Shown: in pieces, positions 19,049 through 26,934 of the stretch | How the letters are laid out: every line of letters starts with the position of its first letter | Position numbering within the stretch: the first letter of the stretch is position 1 | NCBI GenBank assembly: GCA_963665935.1 | Contig: OY762510.1 | Location: 2,852,001 to 2,916,000 of the forward strand | Source: Syntrophus sp963665935 | GTDB lineage: Bacteria > Desulfobacterota > Syntrophia > Syntrophales > Syntrophaceae | Reading direction: 5' to 3' | DNA: 64,000 nt | Program-made: the position numbers and the translations under genes | The notes under the pieces: generated by a model | Told to the model about the DNA's origin: nothing | Seen by the model: only the letters and a program-made list of their open reading frames with translations | The model's database searches: none

Positions 19049-19624
19049 ATGACACAGAAGGGAAAAAAAGATCAGGAAAACATCGCTCCGGAATCCATAG
19101 AAGAGAGTCTTTATGAAGAGTTAAAGGAAGAGAGCGCTACCGACGAGGAGACAGAATCACTGAGAGCCCAACTGGAATCAAAGGAAAAAGCAGTCACCGA
19201 AAATTATAATAATTATCTGCGGGCCCTGGCGGACCTTGAGAATTATAAAAAACGGGCGGCCAAGGAAAAGTCCGATCTCATCAAATATGGAAACGAAAAT
19301 CTGCTCCGGGACTTTCTGCCGATCCTGGACAGTCTGGACCGGGCGCTGGATGCGGCTTGCAATTCCGAAAATATGGAATCCTTCCGGGAGGGAATGACCC
19401 TCGTGCGGAACCAGTTCCTCTGCGCCTTGGAAAAATACGGCGTGGAGCCGATCAATGCCTGCGGACAGGATTTCGACCCCAATGTTCATGAGGCCATGCT
19501 GGAGGTCGCAAGCGATTCCCATGAGGAAAGCAAAGTCGTTGACGAATACGAGAAAGGATACCTTCTGCAGGGAAGATTGCTGAGGCCGTCCAAGGTTTCC
19601 GTCTGTAAACGAAAAGAGAAATAA
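19049..19624 (+). CDS. grpE: nucleotide exchange factor GrpE
   Basis: GrpE releases ADP from DnaK. The 191-residue protein has a long acidic N-terminus, a coiled-coil helix (LRAQLESKEKAVTENYNNYL), the core ADLENYKKRAAKEKSDLIKYGNE (family Arg/Lys-rich block) and the C-terminal beta domain FDPNVHEAMLEV...GYLLQGRLLRPSKVSV. I start at ATG 19049, behind GGAAAGGAAAGAC; an upstream TTG at 19025 is in frame but unnecessary. It lies 58 bases after gmhA and 65 before dnaK, consistent with one transcript. Confidence 0.95.
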   Translation: MTQKGKKDQENIAPESIEESLYEELKEESATDEETESLRAQLESKEKAVTENYNNYLRALADLENYKKRAAKEKSDLIKYGNENLLRDFLPILDSLDRALDAACNSENMESFREGMTLVRNQFLCALEKYGVEPINACGQDFDPNVHEAMLEVASDSHEESKVVDEYEKGYLLQGRLLRPSKVSVCKRKEK

Positions 19625-19689
19625 ATAATAAGAATTTATGAAACTGGAATACAGCAACACCATAAGACATTAAGGAGGATGAAATTTCT

Positions 19690-21612
19690 ATGGGAAGGAT
19701 TATCGGGATTGATTTGGGAACGACCAATTCGTGCGTTTCCATCATGGAAGGGGGAGACCCCGTTGTTATAGCCAATCAGGAAGGCAATCGAACGACGCCG
19801 TCAATCGTGGCCTTTACTGAAAGCGGCGAGCGGTTGGTGGGGCAGGTTGCCAAGCGCCAGGCCGTAACCAATTCGGAAAACACCGTGTATGCCATTAAAA
19901 GGCTCATCGGCCGGAAATATAGTTCCAAGGAAGTCCAGTATGACAAGAGCATCAGTCCCTTCAAGATTTCCGAGGCGCCCAATGGGGATGCCCAGGTTGA
20001 GGTAAGGGGCAGGGCATACAGCCCGGCGGAAATCTCTTCGATGGTCCTGGTCAAGATGAAGCAGACCGCGGAGGATTATCTGGGAGAAAAGATTTCAGAC
20101 GCCGTGATCACCGTTCCGGCGTATTTCAATGACTCCCAGCGCCAGGCCACGAAGGACGCGGGTAAGATCGCCGGTTTGAATGTTCTTCGGATCATCAACG
20201 AGCCGACGGCGGCCGCCCTGGCTTATGGACTGGACAAGAAAAAGGACGAGAAGATCGCCGTATTCGACCTGGGTGGAGGGACCTTCGATATCTCCATCCT
20301 CGAACTGGGCGAAGGCGTTTTCGAGGTCAAGTCCACCAACGGCGACACCCACCTGGGTGGGGAAGACTTCGACCAGCGGATCATCGATTATCTGGTCAGT
20401 GAATTCAAGAAGGATCAGGGAATCGACCTCCGAAGCGACAAGATGGCCTTGCAGCGCCTCAAGGAAGCGGCGGAAAAGGCCAAGATGGAGCTCTCCTCGG
20501 CGATGGAGACGGACATCAATCTGCCCTTCATCACCGCCGACGCCTCGGGTCCCAAACATATGAACATCAAGCTGACCCGGGCCAGACTGGAGGCCCTCGT
20601 GGAAGAACTGATCGACCGGGTCGAGGGACCCTGCCGGATGGCCTTGAAGGACGCCGGTTTGGCGGCAAAGGACGTTGATGAAGTCATTCTCGTCGGGGGT
20701 ATGACCCGGGTGCCGAGAGTCCAGCAGAAAGTCAAGGAAATCTTCGGCAAGGAACCCAACAGGGGGGTCAATCCCGATGAAGTCGTGGCTGTCGGCGCGG
20801 CCATTCAGGGCGGCGTCCTGGCTGGAGAAGTCAAGGATGTTCTCCTTCTCGACGTGACCCCGCTGTCGCTGGGAATTGAAACCCTAGGCGGCGTCATGAC
20901 CAAACTCATCGAGAAGAACACGACCATTCCGACCCGGAAAAGCCAGACCTTTTCCACTGCGGCGGACAACCAGCCGGCAGTGAGCATCCATGTCCTTCAG
21001 GGAGAACGTTCCATGGCGGGGGATAACCGGACCCTGGGCCGATTCGATCTCGTCGGAATCCCCTCCGCGCCCCGCGGCATTCCGCAGATCGAGGTGACCT
21101 TCGACATCGACGCCAACGGAATCGTTCATGTCTCCGCCAAGGATCTGGGAACGGGTAAGGAGCAGAGCATCAAGATTACGGCGTCGAGCGGCCTCTCCGA
21201 CTCGGAAATCGAGAAACTGGTCAGGGAAGCCGAATCCCACGGCGAAGAGGATAAAAAGAAGAAGGAACTCGTGGAAGCGAGGAATTCCGCCGACGCCATG
21301 GCCTACGGTGTGGAGAAGAACATCAAGGAATTCGGCGACAAGGTGGATGCCGCGGAAAAGGCAAGGATTGAAGCGGCGATTGCCAAGGTCCGCAAAGCCG
21401 TGGAAGGCGATGACCTGGCTGCCATTCAATCCGCCCAGGAAGAACTGACGACGGCGTCCCACAAGCTGGCAGAGGCGATGTACGCCAAGTCCGGCCAGCA
21501 GCCCGGTGCAGGCCCTCAGCCTGGAGCGGGACCCGGAGCCGGTGCCGGCACACAGGAAGCGGGGAAAAAGGATGACGACGTCGTGGACGCGGATTTCGAA
21601 GAAGTGAAATAA
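19690..21612 (+). CDS. dnaK: molecular chaperone DnaK (Hsp70)
   Basis: The full-length 640-residue Hsp70 starts GRIIGIDLGTTNSCVSIMEG, with the second phosphate loop VFDLGGGTFDISILELG, the adenosine motif VGGMTRVPRVQQKVKEIFG and the substrate-binding domain (DVTPLSLGIETLGGVMTKLI). The tail is a Gly/Pro/Ala-rich linker ending DDDVVDADFEEVK, the usual conserved acidic end. AAGGAGGATGAAATTTCT precedes the ATG. dnaJ does not follow. An intrinsic terminator closes the unit. Confidence 0.98.
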   Translation: MGRIIGIDLGTTNSCVSIMEGGDPVVIANQEGNRTTPSIVAFTESGERLVGQVAKRQAVTNSENTVYAIKRLIGRKYSSKEVQYDKSISPFKISEAPNGDAQVEVRGRAYSPAEISSMVLVKMKQTAEDYLGEKISDAVITVPAYFNDSQRQATKDAGKIAGLNVLRIINEPTAAALAYGLDKKKDEKIAVFDLGGGTFDISILELGEGVFEVKSTNGDTHLGGEDFDQRIIDYLVSEFKKDQGIDLRSDKMALQRLKEAAEKAKMELSSAMETDINLPFITADASGPKHMNIKLTRARLEALVEELIDRVEGPCRMALKDAGLAAKDVDEVILVGGMTRVPRVQQKVKEIFGKEPNRGVNPDEVVAVGAAIQGGVLAGEVKDVLLLDVTPLSLGIETLGGVMTKLIEKNTTIPTRKSQTFSTAADNQPAVSIHVLQGERSMAGDNRTLGRFDLVGIPSAPRGIPQIEVTFDIDANGIVHVSAKDLGTGKEQSIKITASSGLSDSEIEKLVREAESHGEEDKKKKELVEARNSADAMAYGVEKNIKEFGDKVDAAEKARIEAAIAKVRKAVEGDDLAAIQSAQEELTTASHKLAEAMYAKSGQQPGAGPQPGAGPGAGAGTQEAGKKDDDVVDADFEEVK

Positions 21613-21634
21613 ACCGGAGTTCGTAAGAACCATG

Positions 21635-21682
21635 AAGATGCCTGGATTTCAAAGGATTTGATTTCCGGGCATCTTTGTTTAT
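21635..21682 (+). terminator. intrinsic terminator after dnaK
   Basis: AAGATGCC (21635-21642) pairs with GGCATCTT (21668-21675), and the stem extends inward through a TGGA/TTCCG block, giving about 12-13 base pairs. TTTGTTTAT follows. It sits 23 bases past the dnaK stop and ends about 20 bases before surE. Confidence 0.8.
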
Positions 21683-21703
21683 GCCAAAGGAAAGGGAGGG
21701 GAA

Positions 21704-22504
21704 ATGAGGTTTTTGCTGACCAATGACGACGGGATCTATGCCAGGGGACTGAGTGCCCTTTATAAGGAACTGTCCAAGGAGGCCGACTGTCTCATCGTTG
21801 CGCCGGAAGTGGAGCAAAGCGCCGTCGGTCATGCCATCACGCTCAACCGCCCCCTCATGGTCCGGCGCACGAACAAGGACGGAAATTTTCTAGGCTACGC
21901 CGTTTCCGGCACACCGGCGGACTGTGTCAAGATCGGGATCAAGGAGCTTTCGGAAAAGCCGGTGGATCTCGTTGTTTCGGGAATCAACATCGGGGCCAAT
22001 GTCGGCATCAATGTCATCTATTCCGGAACAGTTTCCGCAGCAACGGAAGGGGCCATTCTTGGGGTTCCTTCCCTGGCCGTCTCTCTGGGTACGTTGCGCA
22101 ATGCCGATTACACCGTTGCCGCCGATTTCGCCCGGACAATGACCCGCTTCATGATGAAATATTTTGCCGGGAAAAGCGTCGCTCTGAATATCAATGTGCC
22201 GCCCCTGCCGAGAAGCGAGATCAAGGGGGTTGCCGTAACGCGACAGGGAAAGGCTCGGCTGATCGAATGTTTTGACAAGCGGGTTGATCCCCGTGAACGG
22301 CTTTATTACTGGCTGGCGGGAGAAACCCAGTTATCGGAGCAGGAAGAGGTGGATTCCGACGGAAGTGCTCTGAGCCGGGGAATGATTTCCATCACCCCCA
22401 TTTATAACGACATGACCCGTTATGATGCGATTGACGGTTTGAAAACGCTTTTATCCCAGGAAGATCGGATCTTTCCGGAAACGAAGTGCGAGTGCTTCGA
22501 GTAG
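21704..22504 (+). CDS. surE: 5'/3'-nucleotidase SurE
   Basis: SurE is a metal-dependent nucleoside monophosphatase that also trims polyphosphate and is linked to survival under stress. The 266-residue protein has the metal-binding MRFLLTNDDGIYARG (Asp8-Asp9), AVSGTPADCVKIGI, and the active-site loop SGINIGANVGINVIYSGTVSAA. The C-terminal swapped hairpin region (ITPIYNDMTRYDAI) is present. The ATG lies 13 bases past the dnaK terminator region with GGGAGGGG upstream. It converges with the Usp gene. Confidence 0.96.
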   Translation: MRFLLTNDDGIYARGLSALYKELSKEADCLIVAPEVEQSAVGHAITLNRPLMVRRTNKDGNFLGYAVSGTPADCVKIGIKELSEKPVDLVVSGINIGANVGINVIYSGTVSAATEGAILGVPSLAVSLGTLRNADYTVAADFARTMTRFMMKYFAGKSVALNINVPPLPRSEIKGVAVTRQGKARLIECFDKRVDPRERLYYWLAGETQLSEQEEVDSDGSALSRGMISITPIYNDMTRYDAIDGLKTLLSQEDRIFPETKCECFE

Positions 22505-22512
22505 AGAAACCC

Positions 22513-23268
22513 TCAGCGGGTCACGATCAGAGGAATCCTGCTTTCCTGAAGAATGCGGCTTCGGCAGGGCGAATCCATATCCGTTACGGCCATAACGAGC
22601 AGTTCGATGGACCCGTCCCGTATAAACTGCAGCGCCGTTTCGTCCTCCGGCCCGCTCAGGGCGACGACAATCCAGTCGATGGGACCCTCATTGTCGTTTT
22701 GTTCGAAATAATCCTCCAACTGCTCGCTCAGGCTGGCAATTTGCCGCTGATCTTCCGAAATAAGGAGAATCGTCAGCGGCCATACGGCGCTGCGGGAGAG
22801 GGTGGCGGCCAGAGCCAGGGCAAGGTCCGATTCAGGACGGCCGTCATAGATCAGCCCCATGCTTTCAATTTCCAGAAACTGGGGAGGAAGAATCATCAAG
22901 TGGTCCGTCAGAGTCCGGAGAGAAAATTCAGGGGCGGCCGTCAAGAGATTTTGCCCCTCGTCCAGGCCTGATCGCGGGAGAAGAAGGAGAGGACTGTCGA
23001 TGTCCTTTGTCGCCGCCTTGATCGACTCAGCAGAAAAATCCTGAAGTTTGCGGAGGCCGGGGAAAATATCGGAACGGCGACAGTCCTCCTGAAAGTTCCC
23101 GAGAAGAATCTCCTCCGTCGGGGAGCCTTCCAGGGGCCTTTCCGCATACAATCCGATCAGAGGGAGAGTCAATCTTTTTGCCGTATAAATCCCGTAGGCG
23201 ACAGCCCTTGAACTGAGGGTCAACCCGCTAAGAGGGACCAAAATGGTATGGATGGCGGCGCTGCTCAT
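22513..23268 (-). CDS. universal stress protein (UspA) family, two-domain
   Basis: This 251-residue protein begins IHTILVPLSGLTLSSRAVAYGIYTAKRL, the N-terminal Usp strand and helix, and a second half starts SMGLIYDGRPESDLALALAATLSR and ends LLVMAVTDMDSPCRSRILQESRIPLIVTR, resembling the Usp nucleotide-binding tail with a degenerate G-x(9)-G-S. It therefore looks like a tandem Usp. Its stop is 8 bases from that of convergent surE. The ligand and trigger are unknown. Confidence 0.75.
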   Translation of the reverse strand: MSSAAIHTILVPLSGLTLSSRAVAYGIYTAKRLTLPLIGLYAERPLEGSPTEEILLGNFQEDCRRSDIFPGLRKLQDFSAESIKAATKDIDSPLLLLPRSGLDEGQNLLTAAPEFSLRTLTDHLMILPPQFLEIESMGLIYDGRPESDLALALAATLSRSAVWPLTILLISEDQRQIASLSEQLEDYFEQNDNEGPIDWIVVALSGPEDETALQFIRDGSIELLVMAVTDMDSPCRSRILQESRIPLIVTR

Positions 23269-23410
23269 GGTCTCGCGATTTTCCTTTAAACATTTAAGTC
23301 TGGAATGGTCCCCTTACCAGAAGAGGCCGGATTCTTCAATTTCTTTTCCTGAGCCCTTCGGGTTGTCGTCGAATTCAGTCCTTTCTGATGAAAGCAGGGG
23401 GAATTTGGCA

Positions 23411-23439
23411 TTGACAAAAGAAGGCAACCCTCCTACAGT
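23411..23439 (+). promoter_or_regulatory. predicted promoter of adenine deaminase gene
   Basis: TTGACA (23411-23416), a 17-base spacer and TACAGT (23434-23439) lie about 80 bases before the ade start. This is a good sigma-70-type match. No purine riboswitch fold is evident in the leader. Confidence 0.6.
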
Positions 23440-23522
23440 TAAAATCCTTTAATAATCCTGAGTTAAAGTCATCTTGATTCATTTCTAAAAAACCGGTGCG
23501 GCCGAAAAGGGAGGAATAGAGG

Positions 23523-25265
23523 ATGAACAGCCTGATCAATCTGGTGGAAGAGGGTGGGCGATCCGGGCGACTGATGGATGTGGCGCGACAAAAGACGCCA
23601 CCGGAAACCGTTATTCAGAACGGAACACTTTTCAATGCCTTTACCGGGGAGTTTCTTCCGGGACAGTCCCTTTGGATCGCCGATGGCAGGATTGCCTACG
23701 CGGGTCCGGATACGGATTATCTCCGGGATGAAGGGACGTCCGTCATCGATGCCGAAGGGATGACCCTCCTGCCCGGACTGATTGACAGTCACACCCATAT
23801 CCTGATGCGTTCCGGCCTTGAAGAATTCATCCGCTATGTTCTTCCCGGCGGGACCACGACAGTCGTTACGGAACTGATCGAATTTGCCTCCTTCGTCGGC
23901 ATGCTGGGAATCGAGCCCCTTGTCCGGGCGATGAAGAATCAGCCCCTCCGCTTTTACTATACCCTGCCACCCCTGTGCGCCCTGACTCCAGCACAGGAAA
24001 ATCCAGCACCGGACAACGCCGCCTATCTTCCTTACCTCCTGGAGCAGGACTGTCTGGGGGTGGGGGAAATCTACTGGAGCAATCTTTTTCTCGAAGGGAG
24101 ACAGGGAAACCGGGTGCAGGAACTGGCCCAAATGGCCCTCCAGCTGGGGAAGCGTGTGGAAGGCCATACGGCCGGGGCTTCCGCCAAGAGTCTGCAGGCC
24201 TATGCCGGTTTCGGCTTCTCTTCCGATCATGAACCGATTACGGCTGCAGAGGCATTGGACCGGCTGCGGCTGGGCTTCTGGGTCCTGATCCGGCAGGGTT
24301 CCATCCGGAAGGAATTGACGGAGATCGCCGGCCTCTTCCGGGAAAAACTGGATTTCCGGCGGATGGCTCTCTGTACCGATGCCGTGGATCCCCAGGAGCT
24401 CCTGGTAGAGGGGTACCTGGATGGATCCCTTCGCTCGGCCCTGAAACTCGGCATTCCACCTGCACAGGCCTATCAGATGGTGACGATCAATGTGGCGGAG
24501 CACTTCGGTCTGGATTCCAAGCTGGGATCTCTGTCTCCGGGAAAGGCGGCGGATGTCGTCCTGATCCCCTCTCCGGCGGAGTATGAGCCCCGGAGAATCC
24601 TGATTAACGGCCGGACGGTTTTTGCGGAGGGGAAGACGCTCGTTGAGCCGAGGGCCATTGAATTTCCCGAATCGCTCTTCTCCACCATCAACATATCGGG
24701 TTATTCCCTGGAGGAACCGCGGAAAACAGGACAGCGCCGAGCCATGGAATTGGTCAACCGCCTGGTGACCCGGGAAAAGACAATCGACTTTGAGAATCCC
24801 GAAGAGGCGGACGGTGTTCTTTATTGCGTGGCCTTGGACCGGACCGGCGGAAGGCAATCCTTTACGGGGTTTCTGCAGGGATTTGGATTGAAGCAGGGGG
24901 CCTGCGGAACGACCTCGTGCTGGGATACGGTGGATATGATCTGTGTAGGTGCCGATATGACCTCGATCCGCACCGTCATCGAACGCCTGAGGGAAATCGG
25001 CGGGGGGGCCGTCTTCGCCATCGGCGAAACGGTGGTGGCGGAATGTCCGCTTCCCTTATGCGGCGTTGTTTCCCTTGCGCCCCTGAAAACCCTGGCCGGT
25101 CAGATGAGAAACCTGGATGAAGCCCTGCGGAATGCCGGCACCCGTTGGGAAAAACCCGTCTTGACGCTGGATACCCTCACGACGGCCTCCATCCCCCATC
25201 TGCGGATTACCCATGAGGGATACGTCCGTTTGCGGGATCGCAAGATCCTCCCCCTGTGCGATTGA
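23523..25265 (+). CDS. ade: adenine deaminase
   Basis: Ade converts adenine to hypoxanthine and ammonia in purine salvage. The 580-residue protein fits the family length. It shows the amidohydrolase metal motif LLPGLIDSHTHI (His90, His92), PGGTTTVVTE, GEIYWSNL with the bridging Glu, VEGHTAGASAKSLQAY, and the second domain with GGAVFAIGETVVAECPLPLCG. The start codon follows GGGAGGAATAGAGG. It is a single gene with its own promoter. I see no truncation. Confidence 0.92.
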   Translation: MNSLINLVEEGGRSGRLMDVARQKTPPETVIQNGTLFNAFTGEFLPGQSLWIADGRIAYAGPDTDYLRDEGTSVIDAEGMTLLPGLIDSHTHILMRSGLEEFIRYVLPGGTTTVVTELIEFASFVGMLGIEPLVRAMKNQPLRFYYTLPPLCALTPAQENPAPDNAAYLPYLLEQDCLGVGEIYWSNLFLEGRQGNRVQELAQMALQLGKRVEGHTAGASAKSLQAYAGFGFSSDHEPITAAEALDRLRLGFWVLIRQGSIRKELTEIAGLFREKLDFRRMALCTDAVDPQELLVEGYLDGSLRSALKLGIPPAQAYQMVTINVAEHFGLDSKLGSLSPGKAADVVLIPSPAEYEPRRILINGRTVFAEGKTLVEPRAIEFPESLFSTINISGYSLEEPRKTGQRRAMELVNRLVTREKTIDFENPEEADGVLYCVALDRTGGRQSFTGFLQGFGLKQGACGTTSCWDTVDMICVGADMTSIRTVIERLREIGGGAVFAIGETVVAECPLPLCGVVSLAPLKTLAGQMRNLDEALRNAGTRWEKPVLTLDTLTTASIPHLRITHEGYVRLRDRKILPLCD

Positions 25266-25391
25266 TGCCGGGGTTATTTTCACATCTCTGTTGCATTAGC
25301 GCCGAATATTACGTATAGGAAACCCCGGAAAGAGACAAGGTTGTATGAAATTGGAAGTAACGGAGCCGGAAACAGGTAGGGAAACCACCTC

Positions 25392-26597
25392 ATGCTGAAT
25401 TTTAATCTGGATGCAAGCCGGATCGCCATTATCGGACCGGGGCGGCTGGGGACATCCTTCGCATACAAGTTTGGCCGGGACAATAAAAAAGTTGCCATTT
25501 ATTACCACGACGCGGACGTTTGCCGGGCCATCAACCGGGACCATCTCAATCCCAAACATTTGACCGAGGATCTTGCCCGGCGGGTAGGAGGGATGGACAA
25601 GGTGCCCAGGCTGTCCTCCCATGTCGTGGCGACCAATGACCTGGAAAGGATCGTGGAAGATCATGATGTGATCATGCTGTCGGTCACCACGAACCGTCTC
25701 CCCGAACTGCTGAGTTATCTGGAACCTCTGATCGGAAAAAAAGCGGGGGATACCTGCATCATTTCCCCGATCAAGGGACTGACCTCCGACGAGCTGACCA
25801 AGGAACTCATCACGCCGTCCCAGTTGATCAACAACCATCTTGTCCGGTTGAAGCATAAATATCAGGTGGTCTGCATCGGGGGGCCTTTCTTTGATGTGGA
25901 CATCGCCCTGGGGCGTCCCGTCTGCGTGACGATCGCCGGGAAAAGACGGATATGCCGCTTTGTCCGGGAGGAATTGTTCCAGTTCAATCGCCGGGAGCTG
26001 AATTCCTATTACAATTTCGATATCGTGGGCGTCGAGGCCTGCGGTTCCCTGAAAAATATCGTGGCAAATATCAAGGGGGTTGCGGATTCCCTGACTCTGG
26101 GCGACTCCTTTCCCGGCACCATCTTCGCCCGTTCCGGCGTGGAAATCCGATCCCTGTCGAAACTCCTGGGAGGCGATTTCCAAGCCTTCTACAGTCAGGC
26201 CGGTGTGGGCGACATGTATGTGACCCTCTCTTCCGACGCCAGCAAGAACTATCGTTATGGGAAATATTTCTATGAACAGTACAACGGCAACCCCATTGAA
26301 ACCAATTTGAATGTCCTGTCCCGGATTGACGGTACGCCGGAGGGTCCCAACACGATCAAGAATGTCCATCGCTATCTGGAAAAGAAAAATATGTACAGCC
26401 CGCTGTTTCAATGCGGCTACCAGATTTTCAATGAAGGCGGGAGCAAGGCGAAGATGCAGGAACTGCTCATCCAGTCCTGCCAGCTCGACCGGAGAGTCAA
26501 GGAATATATCGGGCCGGTCTCCCGGTTTCTATACCACCTCATGCCCAATCTGTGGTACCGGCGGGAAAAGGGAATCCTTGCCAATCTGGATAAGTAG
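25392..26597 (+). CDS. NAD-dependent glycerol-3-phosphate dehydrogenase-like protein
   Basis: This 401-residue protein starts with a Rossmann fold (RIAIIGPGRLGTSFAYKFG, GxGxxG at 15-20), contains VVCIGGPFFDVDIALGRP in place of the GpsA 'SGPSFAxE' loop, and has EACGSLKNIVANIKGVADSL with the catalytic-type Lys of GpsA. It also has FQAFYSQAGVGDMYVTLSSD resembling GpsA 'GLGDLxxTC'. At 401 residues it is longer than classical GpsA (about 330), and the phosphate-binding loop differs. It is either a divergent GpsA making sn-glycerol 3-phosphate for lipids or a related 2-hydroxyacid-type dehydrogenase. Confidence 0.78.
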   Translation: MLNFNLDASRIAIIGPGRLGTSFAYKFGRDNKKVAIYYHDADVCRAINRDHLNPKHLTEDLARRVGGMDKVPRLSSHVVATNDLERIVEDHDVIMLSVTTNRLPELLSYLEPLIGKKAGDTCIISPIKGLTSDELTKELITPSQLINNHLVRLKHKYQVVCIGGPFFDVDIALGRPVCVTIAGKRRICRFVREELFQFNRRELNSYYNFDIVGVEACGSLKNIVANIKGVADSLTLGDSFPGTIFARSGVEIRSLSKLLGGDFQAFYSQAGVGDMYVTLSSDASKNYRYGKYFYEQYNGNPIETNLNVLSRIDGTPEGPNTIKNVHRYLEKKNMYSPLFQCGYQIFNEGGSKAKMQELLIQSCQLDRRVKEYIGPVSRFLYHLMPNLWYRREKGILANLDK

Positions 26598-26705
26598 AAA
26601 TGAGGGGAGAAGCTTCCTTTAAATAAGAACTTGACTTTATCAGGCGGCTTATGGTAGCGGAAACAATCAATTTCAGCGGCGGTAAGGTTAAAACAGGTTA
26701 TTGAA

Positions 26706-26771
26706 ATGACGACATATCTTGCTGATCAACCGGTGGGCTGGTGGTGGCGACATAGACACTGCCCACAATAA
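26706..26771 (+). CDS. trp leader peptide upstream of trpB2 (21 residues, WWW)
   Basis: A short frame (ATG 26706, TAA 26769-26771) encodes 21 residues with three consecutive Trp codons, TGG TGG TGG, at codons 12-14 (26739-26747). Trp is normally the rarest residue, so a run of three just ahead of an intrinsic terminator is the hallmark of a trp attenuator leader. A weak ACAGG site precedes the ATG. The peptide has no job beyond sensing: ribosome stalling at these codons reports low charged tRNA-Trp. The same core CTGGTGGTGGC recurs in the trpE leader near 63380. Confidence 0.85.
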   Translation: MTTYLADQPVGWWWRHRHCPQ

Positions 26772-26866
26772 TCAGAAATGATTTCTTTGAGATGTGGGTG
26801 TAAGGAACCTTCCCCATGTCTCTGACGCAAAACAGAAAGCCATGGGAAACCCCCATGGCTTTTTTT
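26733..26866 (+). promoter_or_regulatory. trp attenuator of trpB2 (alternative hairpins)
   Basis: Four mutually exclusive pairings can be drawn. (a) GTGGGC 26733-26738 pairs with GCCCAC 26761-26766. (b) CCCACA 26762-26767 pairs with TGTGGG 26793-26798. (c) GAGATGTGGG 26789-26798 pairs with CCCATGTCTC 26813-26822, using two wobbles. (d) CCCATG 26813-26818 pairs with CATGGG 26841-26846, the terminator's 5' arm. A ribosome stalled on the Trp codons masks the left arm of (a), allowing (b), which frees the arm used in (d) and blocks termination. A ribosome reaching the stop codon masks 26761-26767, so (c) forms and the terminator folds. The pairings are seen in sequence; the switch logic is inferred. 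Confidence 0.75.
26836..26866 (+). terminator. attenuator terminator before trpB2
   Basis: AAAGCCATGGG (26836-26846) and CCCATGGCTTT (26852-26862) form a perfect 11-base-pair stem with a 5-base loop, followed by an unbroken T-run. It stands 69 bases upstream of the trpB2 start rather than after a gene, which marks it as regulatory. Confidence 0.9.
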
Positions 26867-26934
26867 AATGATTTTTGTCTTTGCAGCAAGGAACTTTCGA
26901 AATTGATCAATCGGAAAAAAAAGGAGAAAAGTGT

